A stretch of 64,000 nt of DNA, taken from contig JABMNI010000013.1 of assembly GCA_013204605.1 (NCBI GenBank), positions 1 through 64,000 of the forward strand. The letters are read 5' to 3'. Origin of the DNA: Ignavibacteria bacterium. Lineage in GTDB: Bacteria; Bacteroidota; Ignavibacteria; Kapaibacteriales; Kapaibacteriaceae. The position numbers and the translations under genes are program-made. Under the pieces are notes generated by a model. The model was given only the letters and a program-made list of their open reading frames with translations, searched no databases and was not told the origin of the DNA. Below, one piece after another: positions 1-9,154 of the stretch; the stretch's first letter is position 1; every line of letters starts with the position of its first letter.

Positions 1-50
1 AATTACGAGTTGCGAATTACGAATTACGAATTAAGAATTACGAGTTGTCA
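1..50. repeat. AATTACGA octamer microrepeat
   Basis: Iterated, slightly degenerate octamers of the type AATTACGA/AATTAAGA, with ACGAGTTG variants, fill this stretch. They lie downstream of the sdhC stop at 200, which itself falls in an AATTAG context. Similar arrays lie at 2377-2406, 3338-3456, 47947-47985, 48593-48612 and 48746-48782. I see no gene between here and 200. Confidence 0.7.
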
Positions 51-199
51 CTCACAGAGTGGCGATGAATCAGTTGCCAATTTCACAAAACGAGTCAACC
101 GATGAGTCATTTACGGACGTGTCAAAACTCACCCCTGCGCCCTTCTCACAAGATGAAATGGTAGCCTAGGTCATAATCGAGTACGAGTTACGAGGACTG

Positions 200-856
200 C
201 TAATTGCTTCGCGCATATAGGTGCACGCAGATGTAGGCAAGCGCCAAGGGAGTGAGCAACCCCAACATGCTTACAACGGAAATAAACCTGGGCATCAGCT
301 GAGGTTTAAGGGGCTTCACTGTAGCAAACGCACTTCGAATTCCGTGATGCAAATGATAGGCGAGCATGGTCATGCAAAACACATAGAAGCCGGTATAGTA
401 CACAGAAGAAAAAGCGAGATGAGCTGCTTCGTATAAATTGTAATCTTGGTTTGTATACACTCTGTTTGGAATGAAAAAATTCCAAAGATGAACGATCAAA
501 AACAACAAAATAACGGCGCCAGTCACTCCCACAAATCTGCTAGAAATACTTTTAGGGGGCTTCATGTTTACCACCCGCTTTTTCAATTTCAGGTAGTTCA
601 ACCGCATGTAAAGTCCTACGGTAATGTGTAGAGCAAACGTGCCCAGTAACGCAATTTCAAGTACGCGCACAATCAAGGAATTGCCCATCACTTCGGTGTA
701 CCAAAGGTAGGGGGCTTGATTGGAATTCAACAGCAGGATGTTGCCACATAGGTGTTCTAATAGAAATAATAAAAGCAGGCTGCCGCTGTATGCCTCTAAC
801 TTTTTTCTACCGGATACGGTACCAAAATTCCTTTTTATCAAACCACCCAAACGCAT
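200..856 (-). CDS. sdhC: Succinate dehydrogenase/fumarate reductase cytochrome b558 membrane subunit
   Basis: Membrane anchor of respiratory complex II: it carries the heme b groups and passes electrons from succinate oxidation to the quinone pool at the inner membrane. The 218 residues contain about five hydrophobic helices (near 23-45, 60-82, 108-130, 150-172, 193-214). Histidines are well placed as di-heme ligands: H35 in EHLCGN, H77, H123 in VHLWNFF, and the 168-171 cluster YHLHH. Length and motif spacing fit the single-polypeptide b558 family found in Bacteroidota, Chlorobiota and Bacillus. It is the leftmost gene on the minus strand, so the flavoprotein and iron-sulfur subunits, normally next in the operon, would lie beyond the left edge. 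That is inference. The start is ATG. Confidence 0.88.
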   Translation of the reverse strand: MRLGGLIKRNFGTVSGRKKLEAYSGSLLLLFLLEHLCGNILLLNSNQAPYLWYTEVMGNSLIVRVLEIALLGTFALHITVGLYMRLNYLKLKKRVVNMKPPKSISSRFVGVTGAVILLFLIVHLWNFFIPNRVYTNQDYNLYEAAHLAFSSVYYTGFYVFCMTMLAYHLHHGIRSAFATVKPLKPQLMPRFISVVSMLGLLTPLALAYICVHLYARSN

Positions 857-947
857 CTAAATAGTTCCCTAGATTATGAAAACTGCAGCTCGGAACTCGC
901 ATTCGAAAAAATAGAATTCTGCTTCCACAATTGCTAATTGTTACTTG

Positions 948-2324
948 TTAATTATCAATTGATTCTTGTATTGGATTGAACGTTGTCACCTTCATTCTTC
1001 GAATGATATACGTGGAGAAAACGGATGTGAATAATAGCGGCAGCAACAGACCATAGTTACCGGAGATTTCGAACAATAGTATTCCACCTGTTAACGGTGC
1101 AGAAAAGGCGCCGGCAATTACGGCGGCAGCGCCAACAATTGCATAGAGTCCAACGGAGGTTTCTGGAACAAAGAACATCAACACCGTGCCGAAACAAAAT
1201 CCGAAAAGTGCACCAACCTTCAGGGCGGGTGCAAAAGTTCCACCTTCGCCTCCTGAAGCGATTGTAATGGCATTCGTGATAGGCTTAACGAGAACCGTGG
1301 CAAGTGCAATCCACCACAGACCCTGTCCGGCGATTGCTTGGTTGATAGGGTTGTATGAAGTTTCAAGGAGTTGTGGTAGAAAGATTAGCGGTATGCTAGC
1401 AAGTAAACCACCCAATGCCGGACGCAAAACAAACGGAAGTTTCATTACCAGTTTGGTAGTTTTTTCTGCCGAGTACCTATAACTGCGCAAATAATATGCA
1501 GCAACAAAGGCACTTAAAACTCCGGCTAATGCCAGTAGTGGGTAGTCCAACAATGTAATAGGCGTAGCCAATGGCGCCATCAATAACGGCTTGTTTCCCA
1601 AAATTGCACGAACCGTACTAGTAGCTAAAACTGATGCAATCACAATTGGAATGAATGTTCGAGCACGTAGTTCACCGGTAATAGCTTCAACTGCAAATAG
1701 AATTCCACCGAGTGGGGCGTTAAAGATTCCGGAGATTGCAGCCGCTGCGCCGGCTGCGCCAAGTACGCGGATGTGTCGTTTAGACATTGCGCCTATGCGT
1801 CCCAGGCCCGACGAAACCGAGGCCCCCAAGATTACCGTAGGCGACTCACGTCCGGCCCCACCACCAGTACCAATGCTAATAGTGGAAAGTAAAATTGCGT
1901 GAAAAGAAAGCTTCCACGAGATAGGCTGCGTTGACTCCATTTTTAACTGATCAGAAACCGAAGCAAGTCCACGATGCGTGACATCTTTAAAAACATACTT
2001 CTTTAACACACCAACCAGTAAGCCCCCTAACATTCCAATAACCGGGATTAACCACTCTGTCCAAGTAATTGAATGAAACACGCCCGGCGCTAAAAATTGC
2101 AATCCTGTTTCGAAAAGTTCAAGCACCGCATGGTAGGCTACAATTACCAGACCCACAACAATGCCGGCAAGGGCCGAACTCAGTAGAAGGGCGTCGTCGG
2201 TTAATCTGTACAGGCTTGCTTGATTGATCAGTTTGCCCAAGGTTCTGCGCAACCTACTAACCACAAAATTGCTACGGCGAATAATTTTGCGTGTTGATTG
2301 GCGCCATCCGGGCCGGTGATGCAT
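948..2324 (-). CDS. ClC-family chloride channel/antiporter
   Basis: Inner-membrane ClC protein moving chloride or another anion, possibly in exchange for protons. With numbering from the longest frame, the selectivity segments are GTGGGAGRESP (170-180), which keeps the external gating glutamate (E178), and GGEGGTFAP (376-384), the canonical GxFxP region. More than ten hydrophobic segments are visible. No C-terminal CBS pair is present, so this is the short bacterial form. The open frame extends to a TTG at 2378, but the first ATG is at 2324. I prefer it, because the extra 18 residues look unlike the family; the start remains uncertain. The stop lies in an AATTAACAA-type microrepeat (928-965). 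Confidence 0.88.
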   Translation of the reverse strand: MHHRPGWRQSTRKIIRRSNFVVSRLRRTLGKLINQASLYRLTDDALLLSSALAGIVVGLVIVAYHAVLELFETGLQFLAPGVFHSITWTEWLIPVIGMLGGLLVGVLKKYVFKDVTHRGLASVSDQLKMESTQPISWKLSFHAILLSTISIGTGGGAGRESPTVILGASVSSGLGRIGAMSKRHIRVLGAAGAAAAISGIFNAPLGGILFAVEAITGELRARTFIPIVIASVLATSTVRAILGNKPLLMAPLATPITLLDYPLLALAGVLSAFVAAYYLRSYRYSAEKTTKLVMKLPFVLRPALGGLLASIPLIFLPQLLETSYNPINQAIAGQGLWWIALATVLVKPITNAITIASGGEGGTFAPALKVGALFGFCFGTVLMFFVPETSVGLYAIVGAAAVIAGAFSAPLTGGILLFEISGNYGLLLPLLFTSVFSTYIIRRMKVTTFNPIQESIDN

Positions 2325-2376
2325 GTTAGGATCGAACAGAGTGTTTCTTTCTAATCCTACAAAACTACCATTAAGC

Positions 2377-2406
2377 AATTAGCAATTAGCAGTTAACAAT
2401 TACGAA
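2377..2406. repeat. AATTAGCA-type microrepeat
   Basis: Short run of AATTAGCA and AATTAGCAG units between the ClC gene and the neighbouring disrupted gene, of the same class as the other octamer arrays in the window. Confidence 0.55.
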
Positions 2407-2446
2407 TGTCCAGCAACCAAATGTGAACTTCGCAAAAGCAAAAAAG

Positions 2447-3266
2447 TTATTGCGCCATAACTAGTCGTGTTCGATTGGTTGATACGTTTCGAATGATTAC
2501 AGGCGAAGGTGAAACAACACCGGGCGGCAGATGGCCATCCGCAGTAGTGATGGTTGAAAGAATCTTGCGTCCAAGAAGGTCAATCACCTCCACGTTTGCA
2601 TTGCGCCACGTATCTGGATTCACGGTTGGGTCTGGGTTTGTAGTGGGGTCTTCCAGCACGTTGGTGGCAAACGTTGGACGGAAGCTGAACACTGCACCGG
2701 CCGACGGCATACCGGTCAACGGTGGGAACGCAACGGTTCGAGTTGAATCTATGCTAGGTGCATCGGGGTTTCCATACAACCAAATCTTCTGGTACATGTT
2801 ATAAAAATCGGGAGATTGTAACGAGATTCCCACGAAAGGACGCGCGAGCACTTTACTGATGTTGTGTGACCGAATCGTACCGAAGTCTCAGCACGCCACC
2901 ATCCATTGTTGATTCATACTTGTACTGGATATTCGCCCCCGGCGTTGCCGAATCCAACTCCCCAAACAACCCATCTGCCAACACCAACAACTGCGGCGTA
3001 AAAATTTGAAATGTTCCGTTCCCCTGCAACAGCACTTCCACCGAATCATCCACAGGAAAATCAATCCCGAACATGTTGAACGGCTTATTCGGACGCGGCA
3101 CCCGCACCGGCGTTCCCTGCGTCCAATCAACCTGCACCCGCGCACCACCCAGCGGCACCCATTGCACATTCGAAAAACTCTTCGTCATTTGGTAAGGGGC
3201 TTCCCCGGCGTGCGTAATAGTCAGGCCTAGAACGAGCGTTACAAAAACAGATGGGATGAATCTCAC
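2447..3266 (-). pseudogene. Secreted T9SS-type protein split by a frameshift
   Basis: Two adjoining frames appear to be halves of one secreted protein. The first (3266-2853) begins with a signal peptide ending near THAGEAP and runs to VLRLRYDSVTQHQ-stop. The second continues without a convincing start of its own (only a GTG at 2851) and is open back to about 2885. It ends with VEVIDLLGRKI and a region ending RTRLVMAQ, resembling the T9SS C-terminal sorting domain, which needs to sit on the same chain as a signal peptide. Skipping one base just after codon AGA (near 2882) would give a continuous ...LRFGTIRSHNISK... reading. So there is either a one-base insertion, a sequencing error, or, less likely, a programmed +1 shift. 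Function is unknown; the cargo would be exported to the cell surface. Confidence 0.6.
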
Positions 3267-3337
3267 AATTACTCCTATACATTGAATGTACTATTCTGAA
3301 TAGGGGAACAGACAAATCGACTCTTTAATCGGTTACA

Positions 3338-3456
3338 CGAGCAATTAGCAATTAGTATTTAGCGGTCCCGAGCGATACGAACTGGACAATTAGCAATTAG
3401 CGGTCCCGAGCGCGACGAGGGACGAGTTCGTAATTCGTAATTCGCAATTCGTAATT
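3338..3456. repeat. Microrepeat cluster with two 16-bp direct repeats
   Basis: The spacer holds AATTAGCA units, two exact copies of TTAGCGGTCCCGAGCG (3359-3374 and 3397-3412, 38 bp apart), and then AATTCGTA/AATTCGCA octamers running up to the DUF4286 stop codon. A reading frame on the minus strand crosses it but has no protein-like character. Confidence 0.7.
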
Positions 3457-3459
3457 GAC

Positions 3460-3786
3460 TCAATCGAATTGCTTTAGCAACGCAAACACGATTCTTGTAG
3501 CAACTACTTCGGTGCCGTAGCGGTCGGTGTGTTCGGCCTGCAGACCCGACGCGTGGGTGTTTTGGTACTCGCGCAATACGTCCATGTTGGCACAGGTGTA
3601 GCGGATAACGTAGGTGGAGCTGCCGGACGTGTGTGGTTCGGCAATAGATAATTCCTCGAGCATTTCGGCCGATTCGAATCCACCAAGCTTCACAACTTCT
3701 GTAATGTGTTTTGTTGTCATCCACTGTAACCAGTCGTCATGCAAATGGCCGGGAACTAATACACGTACTTGATAAACTATTTTCAT
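3460..3786 (-). CDS. DUF4286 family protein
   Basis: A 108-residue soluble protein that I recognise as DUF4286, a family of unknown function common in Bacteroidota and relatives. Family hallmarks are the N-terminal strand MKIVYQVRVLVPG, then DDWLQWM and HITEVVKLGGF (about 22-40), and a C-terminal half rich in YVIRYTC-type strands, together suggesting a small ferredoxin-like alpha/beta fold. There is no signal peptide or membrane segment. It stands alone between nhaA and the disrupted secreted gene. The AATTACGA microrepeat begins three bases after its TGA stop. No specific role can be assigned. Confidence 0.82.
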   Translation of the reverse strand: MKIVYQVRVLVPGHLHDDWLQWMTTKHITEVVKLGGFESAEMLEELSIAEPHTSGSSTYVIRYTCANMDVLREYQNTHASGLQAEHTDRYGTEVVATRIVFALLKQFD

Positions 3787-3835
3787 AATTGCGATCTAAA
3801 AATGCGTTCTATGATTGCGCACTTCAACAAGTGAA

Positions 3836-5176
3836 TTACAATGCTGCGGTGGCTTTGCGTGACGAGGCGATTCTTAGAACAACGGTACCGGCAATAGCCG
3901 ACAAAACAGAGCCGGCAAGAATGGCCAACTTTGAAATCGAGTGATATGTTGGAGATGCAAATGCAAGGCTAGAAACAAACAGCGCCATTGTAAATCCAAC
4001 GCCGCATAATAGTGCCACACCGTAGATCTGCGTGAAGTTCACGTTCTGTGGTAGCTCTGCAATATTGAATTTTACCGACAGCCAAACAGCCAAACTCACA
4101 CCTAATTGCTTTCCAATAAACAATCCAAGTATCACACCTAATGATATTGGAGAAGTAAGTTTTGAAATCACCGACATGTCCAACGCTACGCCGGCGTTAG
4201 CCAGCGCAAATACCGGCATAATTCCAAAAGAAACTATCCTACTCAATCCGTGTTCGATTCTGTGAAGGGGCGATTGGGAATGCTCACAAGAACGCTCGAG
4301 CGCGTGAATTGCATCCGCTTGCGCCACGGGTTCAGCCTCATCTTCTTCGTGAGCCTTTAGTACAATTCTCTCAAGCAAATCTTTCGCACGGCGCAAGAAA
4401 GCTGAGGCATCTAATCTGGCCCTTGCAGGGATTGTCATTGCTAACAAGACGCCCGCTATTGTGGCATGAACACCCGAGCCCAAAACGGCTATCCACAATA
4501 GAACTCCAAAAAACGCATAGTACTTCGCCGTTTGCACACCCAAACGGTTGCCTAAGTAAAGCACCGCAGTTATTAACAAGGTGATTAGTAGCCACAGTAG
4601 GTTAAGCGTACCAGTATAAAATATCGCTATCACTAAAACAGCCAGCAAGTCATCCACAATGGCCAGCGCTGCAAGAAACACCTTTAGACCTATTGGAATT
4701 CGTTTACCTAATAATGCCAATATACCTAATGCAAAAGCTATGTCCGTAGCCACAGGAACACCCCAGCCGTGGACGGCATCTGTGCCGGCGTTAAAGGCAA
4801 CGTAGATCAATGCCGGGAACAACATTCCAAGTACGGCACCTATCAGAGGTAGAAGCGCCTTGCGAAGTGATGACAGTTCGCCCACCAAGAGCTCACGCTT
4901 TATCTCCAGACCCACTACGAGGAAAAACAAAACCATTAATCCGTCATTTACGAATTGTTCAAACGTAAACGAAATTGTCTTGGCACCGAACTGAACCTTC
5001 ACCGCATCATGAACCAACCCTGTGTATGATTCATGAAATGGAGAGTTAATCCAAAACATGGCAATGGCTGTGAACACCAAGATGGTAATGCCGGCCGAGG
5101 AGGAACGGGAAAAGAATTCTTGGAAAGAGCTCTGAACTACCTCCCGGATGGAGACAGCCTTTTTTCTAGCGTGCAT
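3836..5176 (-). CDS. nhaA: Na+/H+ antiporter NhaA
   Basis: Inner-membrane antiporter that expels sodium (or lithium) in exchange for protons, giving pH and salt homeostasis. At 446 residues it is a typical long-form NhaA. The cation-binding aspartate pair is in AIVDDLLAVLVIA (D175-D176), preceded by GWGVPVATDIAFALG (138-151). A charged cytoplasmic loop near 260-305, rich in E, D and H, separates the two helix bundles, as in many environmental NhaA proteins. ATG start. A Bacteroidota-type -7 element lies on the minus strand at 5218-5211, about 35 bp upstream. The gene appears monocistronic. Confidence 0.93.
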   Translation of the reverse strand: MHARKKAVSIREVVQSSFQEFFSRSSSAGITILVFTAIAMFWINSPFHESYTGLVHDAVKVQFGAKTISFTFEQFVNDGLMVLFFLVVGLEIKRELLVGELSSLRKALLPLIGAVLGMLFPALIYVAFNAGTDAVHGWGVPVATDIAFALGILALLGKRIPIGLKVFLAALAIVDDLLAVLVIAIFYTGTLNLLWLLITLLITAVLYLGNRLGVQTAKYYAFFGVLLWIAVLGSGVHATIAGVLLAMTIPARARLDASAFLRRAKDLLERIVLKAHEEDEAEPVAQADAIHALERSCEHSQSPLHRIEHGLSRIVSFGIMPVFALANAGVALDMSVISKLTSPISLGVILGLFIGKQLGVSLAVWLSVKFNIAELPQNVNFTQIYGVALLCGVGFTMALFVSSLAFASPTYHSISKLAILAGSVLSAIAGTVVLRIASSRKATAAL

Positions 5177-5210
5177 GTATTAACTACGTCTCGAAATTTT
5201 GTAAGGAGTG

Positions 5211-5218
5211 CAAAATTA
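5211..5218 (-). promoter_or_regulatory. Bacteroidota-type -7 promoter element upstream of nhaA
   Basis: The minus strand reads TAATTTTG followed by CACTCC, matching TAnnTTTG. The 15-mer GTAATTTTGCACTCC is shared exactly with the plus strand at 61110-61124 upstream of the TonB receptor. A clear -33 TTTG is not found at the expected distance, so confidence is moderate. Confidence 0.4.
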
Positions 5219-5354
5219 CCACACTTCGCAATGGGAATAGCCGTTCAAGCAACACCGCCCACGTTGAAGCCCCTTATCCAATAGAACTATACAAGAAAGC
5301 AATTCATGAATCTGCTACGGGTGGACCGTTGTGTGGTTTGCAAAAGGGTGTTGC

Positions 5355-6746
5355 TCAGAATCCAACTATGTCGCCAATTCCACTTCGAACTGAAAACCAT
5401 ACAATTTCCATGAACTCATCGTTCGGCTTGTGAACGTAGTTCACCAGCCCTGGTTCTATTTTACCATCGCTGTCCCGAGTGTTGGACCCGTTGAAAACAA
5501 ACAGGTTAGAAAGAAACATTTTTATCGAATTCATTAAGCCTGAATCTTTGTTGGTTTTCTCGTCGAGCGACGTAATGTAGAGATCAGTGTAAACTGCCTT
5601 AACTCTCCCCGTTGAACGACCTTTAGAAACACTAATGTTCATGGTTGCATGCTGTAGCTGTCCGGTGCTTATCCTGATGTGTTCCGCTACTTCGAGAAAT
5701 GTATTAAATTTTGAAAGGGGCATGGCAGATAATGAACCGCTAATGTGCATGGCTAAACCAACCGAGGCGGTTGGGATAGTAATGCGAGTTTTTAAAAGAC
5801 CTGACTTTTGTATTCGACCTAGGGCATGAATTACCATGGCTGTGGCGGGGGTGGGAACGTTGGTTACCCCAACGATATTCATGTTGATTTCATCTATAAA
5901 CACTGCGGCAGATCGAGCCCCTTTAAATGCACGTTCGGCGTAATCAAATTGAGCATTGCTAAAATCAATGCTATCAATTTGTAGCCTACCGGGAACCAGA
6001 GCAAATATTTGATTTGGCATTCGTGGCTTTGCCGCATGCTTATCGTAATCTTTGTCTTTGTTCATATAGACGTCGATGTGTAGACTGTCAACCAGCATGG
6101 ATCGAGCCACATACTGTTTACCATCCAGTGCACCAATAAAATCAACGCCTGCTGATTTGAATTGGCTTGCACTAATTATAAAGCGGGTACTTCGAGTTTT
6201 TTTTAATTCAAAAAAGCCTTCATCGTCGGTAGTCGGCATGACACTTACTACATGAATTTCGCATGACGAGTCGGGGATTGAAACACGAAGCCCCTTACAC
6301 AAGAATTTATAGCGGCCACTGGTTAGCAAAATGTTTTGTGCCGTGGCTGCGGTGTTGCCAAGACTGCTGGTGTGAACATCACCTGACCAAATAATCTGTA
6401 GCCAATCTATTTCACTGATAGAAATTTGTGCTACTTCTAATGCAAACAATGTGTCTTTGGGAGTGAGTTTTACCGAGTCGATTTCGAGTACGTTGTCTAA
6501 AATGGAAATTCGCACCGCTGCTATTTGAACTTCGTGCTGGGGGTAGGCTTTTTGAAGGGCGAGCTCTATCTTACTTTTCAAGTACCCGTTTACAAAGATG
6601 TTGGGAAACAAGACGAGCACTGAAATGCACAACGCAATAACTAAAAGTGCTGAAGCACACACGTAAAGCAATTTTCCAAAAGGAAGTATTCCGATGTTTT
6701 GCTGGAATATTTTGAGCGTCAGGTAGATCCACGATGTTAAATTCAC
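5355..6746 (-). CDS. AsmA/DUF748-like membrane-anchored envelope protein
   Basis: Unassigned 463-residue protein. One N-terminal hydrophobic helix (about 27-52, LLYVCASALLVIALCISVLV) is followed by a long periplasmic region beginning GYLKSKIELALQKAYPQHEVQIAAVRIS, the pattern seen at the start of AsmA/YhdP/DUF748 proteins, which are linked to envelope lipid transport or outer-membrane homeostasis. The repeated beta-strand character (LQIDSIDFSNAQFDY, MNIVGVTNV) and the C-terminal segment ending FSVRSGIGDIVGF agree with that class. It is last in the phosphate operon, 10 bp after rmlA. Family membership is inferred from layout rather than from a diagnostic motif. Confidence 0.55.
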   Translation of the reverse strand: MNLTSWIYLTLKIFQQNIGILPFGKLLYVCASALLVIALCISVLVLFPNIFVNGYLKSKIELALQKAYPQHEVQIAAVRISILDNVLEIDSVKLTPKDTLFALEVAQISISEIDWLQIIWSGDVHTSSLGNTAATAQNILLTSGRYKFLCKGLRVSIPDSSCEIHVVSVMPTTDDEGFFELKKTRSTRFIISASQFKSAGVDFIGALDGKQYVARSMLVDSLHIDVYMNKDKDYDKHAAKPRMPNQIFALVPGRLQIDSIDFSNAQFDYAERAFKGARSAAVFIDEINMNIVGVTNVPTPATAMVIHALGRIQKSGLLKTRITIPTASVGLAMHISGSLSAMPLSKFNTFLEVAEHIRISTGQLQHATMNISVSKGRSTGRVKAVYTDLYITSLDEKTNKDSGLMNSIKMFLSNLFVFNGSNTRDSDGKIEPGLVNYVHKPNDEFMEIVWFSVRSGIGDIVGF

Positions 6747-6755
6747 TAGGCTAGA

Positions 6756-7640
6756 TTACTGATTCACCAAGCTCATACAATAGTCTTTGTACGAAGAATT
6801 TGGCAAAGCTGTCACGGTTTGAATGTACTGTTCCGTGTTTAAGAATTGCATGTGTAGGGCAACCTCTTCGAGGCAACCAATTTTTAGACCCTGACGTTTT
6901 TCGATGGCATGGATAAACGTGCCCGCATCGTGAAGACTCTCGGGCGTTCCCGTATCAAGCCACGCAATCCCGCGTCCTAACGGAATTACGTCTAGCAAGC
7001 CCCTTTCCATATACATCTTGTGCACGTCTGTAATTTCCAGTTCACCGCGCGGACTTGGAGTTAGCGATGCCGCTATTTCGCAAACAGAATTGTTGTACAC
7101 GTACAAGCCCGGGATGGCCATATTTGAAAGGGGCTTTGTGGGTTTCTCTTGAATGGAGATAACGTTTCCGTTGGCATCTATTTCTACAACACCGTAGCGT
7201 GACGGATCCTGCACCTGGTAACCAAAAACCGTGGCGCCACGATTATTGTTTAGTGCCGCGCGCAGAAAGTCGAGCTTGCCATAAAATAGATTGTCGCCCA
7301 GTATGAGGCAAACATCACTCTCGGCAATGAAATTCTTAGCAATGAGAAAAGCATCTGCAATTCCACGGGGTTCATTTTGGATGGCGTACGAAAGTGAAAT
7401 TCCTAGTTGACTACCGTCGCCCAGCAACCGCTCAAACACTGGAGTGTCTTGCGGTGTAGAGATAATCATGATATCCTTGATGCCCGCCATCATCAGCGTG
7501 CTCAATGGGTAAAATATCATCGGCTTATCGTACACAGGTTGGAGCTGTTTAGAAAACGCGGCGGTGAGAGGGTAGAGGCGTGAACCACTTCCTCCGGCAA
7601 GTACAATTCCCTTGGCTGTTGATGAAGGAAGATGGCGCAC
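6756..7640 (-). CDS. rmlA: Glucose-1-phosphate thymidylyltransferase
   Basis: Makes dTDP-glucose from glucose-1-phosphate and dTTP, the first step to dTDP-rhamnose and related sugars for surface polysaccharide. The 294 residues have the nucleotidyltransferase signature GIVLAGGSGSRLYPLT (about 11-26), KQLQPVYDKPMIFYPLS and the LILGDNLFYG metal/nucleotide site. The GTG start overlaps the phoU stop by one base (TAGTG), so the two are probably translationally coupled. Having a sugar nucleotidyltransferase inside the phosphate operon is odd: no other rml gene is nearby. The activity produces pyrophosphate, but any regulatory link to phosphate is only inference. Confidence 0.92.
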   Translation of the reverse strand: MRHLPSSTAKGIVLAGGSGSRLYPLTAAFSKQLQPVYDKPMIFYPLSTLMMAGIKDIMIISTPQDTPVFERLLGDGSQLGISLSYAIQNEPRGIADAFLIAKNFIAESDVCLILGDNLFYGKLDFLRAALNNNRGATVFGYQVQDPSRYGVVEIDANGNVISIQEKPTKPLSNMAIPGLYVYNNSVCEIAASLTPSPRGELEITDVHKMYMERGLLDVIPLGRGIAWLDTGTPESLHDAGTFIHAIEKRQGLKIGCLEEVALHMQFLNTEQYIQTVTALPNSSYKDYCMSLVNQ

Positions 7641-8359
7641 TAGTCGCCTTCCGAGGCAATTGGACGCTCCGTGATGCTTTGATTGAAATCTATGCCGTCT
7701 TCATTTACAGTGTGGTGACGCACCAGTTTTGCCTGCACGAGGAATATCACATTCTCGGCAATATTCGTAGCGTGGTCAGCCATTCGTTCCAGGTTGCGGA
7801 GAATGAGCAGCAAATAGGCGCCCGGGGCCACTGCCGCCGAGTCTTTACTCATAACGTCGATCAACGCTGCTTGAATGGAACTGCGCATCGTCTCGATGGT
7901 GCTATCCGAAGGCAATACATGGGCCGCCAACTCAGGGTCGTTATTAATAAATGAATCGATGCTCGACTTAAGCATGGTAAAAACAGCGTCGGAAATTCGT
8001 GTAAAGTCCAATTGCTTTGCCATTGGAACAATGTCCGGGTATTTCACTACCGACTCAGCAATATTACTCGCCATGTCGCCAATGCGCTCTAATTCATTGT
8101 TGATTTTTAACGCAGCAAGAAGCAATCGAAGATCACTCGCAACTGGTTGGTTTAACGCAAAAATTCGTTGACACTGTTTGTCGATCTTGAGGTCCAGCTT
8201 ATCTACCTTGTCGTCACGCTCCGTTACAATTCTGGCCAGCTCAAGGTTTCCCTCTTGCAACGCCTTCAGTGCAAACTCTACCTGCTCTTCTACTAACGAA
8301 CCCATTCTAATTATACGGGTACGGAGTTTATCGAGATCTTCTTCGAATGTTCTATTCAT
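7640..8359 (-). CDS. phoU: Phosphate signalling/transport regulator PhoU
   Basis: Cytoplasmic regulator that couples the PstSCAB transporter to phosphate-responsive signalling and restrains uptake. The 239 residues form the usual two three-helix bundles, with repeated metal-site signatures ERIGDMASNIAE (near 90-101) and ERMADHATNIAENVIF (near 190-205). It follows pstB by 6 bp and overlaps rmlA by one base. No phoR/phoB pair is encoded beside it, so the sensor kinase must be elsewhere in the genome. Confidence 0.93.
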   Translation of the reverse strand: MNRTFEEDLDKLRTRIIRMGSLVEEQVEFALKALQEGNLELARIVTERDDKVDKLDLKIDKQCQRIFALNQPVASDLRLLLAALKINNELERIGDMASNIAESVVKYPDIVPMAKQLDFTRISDAVFTMLKSSIDSFINNDPELAAHVLPSDSTIETMRSSIQAALIDVMSKDSAAVAPGAYLLLILRNLERMADHATNIAENVIFLVQAKLVRHHTVNEDGIDFNQSITERPIASEGD

Positions 8360-8365
8360 TTATAA

Positions 8366-9133
8366 TTACCCAAATCTTCCAGTTATATAATCTTCAGTTT
8401 CTTTTTGTGCCGGACTTGTAAAAATCGTTCGTGTTTTATCAAACTCAATCAGTTTCCCCATCAGGAAAAATCCGGTCAGGTCACTAACGCGTGCTGCCTG
8501 CTGCATATTGTGGGTGACCAACACTATGGTATACGTATCCTTCAACTCAGAAATAAGTTCTTCCACCTTGCCGGTCGAAATAGGATCGAGCGCGGAACAA
8601 GGTTCGTCCATCAATAAAATATCAGGGTTTACGGCGATCGCTCGGGCTATGCAAAGCCGCTGTTGCTGTCCTCCAGACAATCCAAGTGCCGAATTTTTTA
8701 ACCTGTCTTTCACTTCTTCCCACAGCGCCGAACGCTTCAAACTCGACTCCACGATTTCATCTAACTCAGCTTTCGTTTTCCGCTCTGTAAGCGTCATCCC
8801 ATACGTAATGTTCTCGTAAATCGATTTCGGAAATGGAATAGATTTCTGAAACACCATTCCAATTCTTCTGCGTAAAGTAACCACATCCACACTCTTGTCA
8901 TACACATCAGTGCCGTCTACAATCATGCGTCCTTCGTTTCGCACACCTTCCACCAAATCGTTCATCCGATTAATCGAGCGCAAAAAAGTTGATTTACCGC
9001 AACCCGACGGACCAATGAACGCCGTTACCTTGCGCTCCGGAATATCCAACGTAACAGAATGCAATGCCTGCTTGTCTCGATAAAAAACAGAGAATGCTGA
9101 GGCGTGGATTTTAGCTTGTAATTCTTTGGCCAT
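8366..9133 (-). CDS. pstB: Phosphate ABC transporter ATP-binding protein PstB
   Basis: ATPase powering high-affinity phosphate import. The 255 residues contain Walker [10 protein letters not shown] (41-49), ABC signature LSGGQQQR (152-159), Walker B LLMDEP (173-178) and a switch histidine in [15 protein letters not shown]. The stop precedes the phoU start by 6 bp; upstream, pstA ends 21 bp before. That small gap contains one copy of the dispersed AGGGGGCT motif (9137-9146). Confidence 0.96.
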   Translation of the reverse strand: MAKELQAKIHASAFSVFYRDKQALHSVTLDIPERKVTAFIGPSGCGKSTFLRSINRMNDLVEGVRNEGRMIVDGTDVYDKSVDVVTLRRRIGMVFQKSIPFPKSIYENITYGMTLTERKTKAELDEIVESSLKRSALWEEVKDRLKNSALGLSGGQQQRLCIARAIAVNPDILLMDEPCSALDPISTGKVEELISELKDTYTIVLVTHNMQQAARVSDLTGFFLMGKLIEFDKTRTIFTSPAQKETEDYITGRFG

Positions 9134-9154
9134 AGGTAGGGGGCTATCTGTTTC

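Noticed and set aside
3338-3456. Short direct repeats that might be a CRISPR array
   Set aside because: Units are 8-16 bp, periods are irregular, there are no spacers of constant length and no cas genes in the window.
3359-3724. Minus-strand frame of 121 residues overlapping DUF4286
   Set aside because: It is the out-of-frame shadow of DUF4286 joined to the microrepeat spacer; its composition is arginine/histidine-rich and unlike its neighbours.
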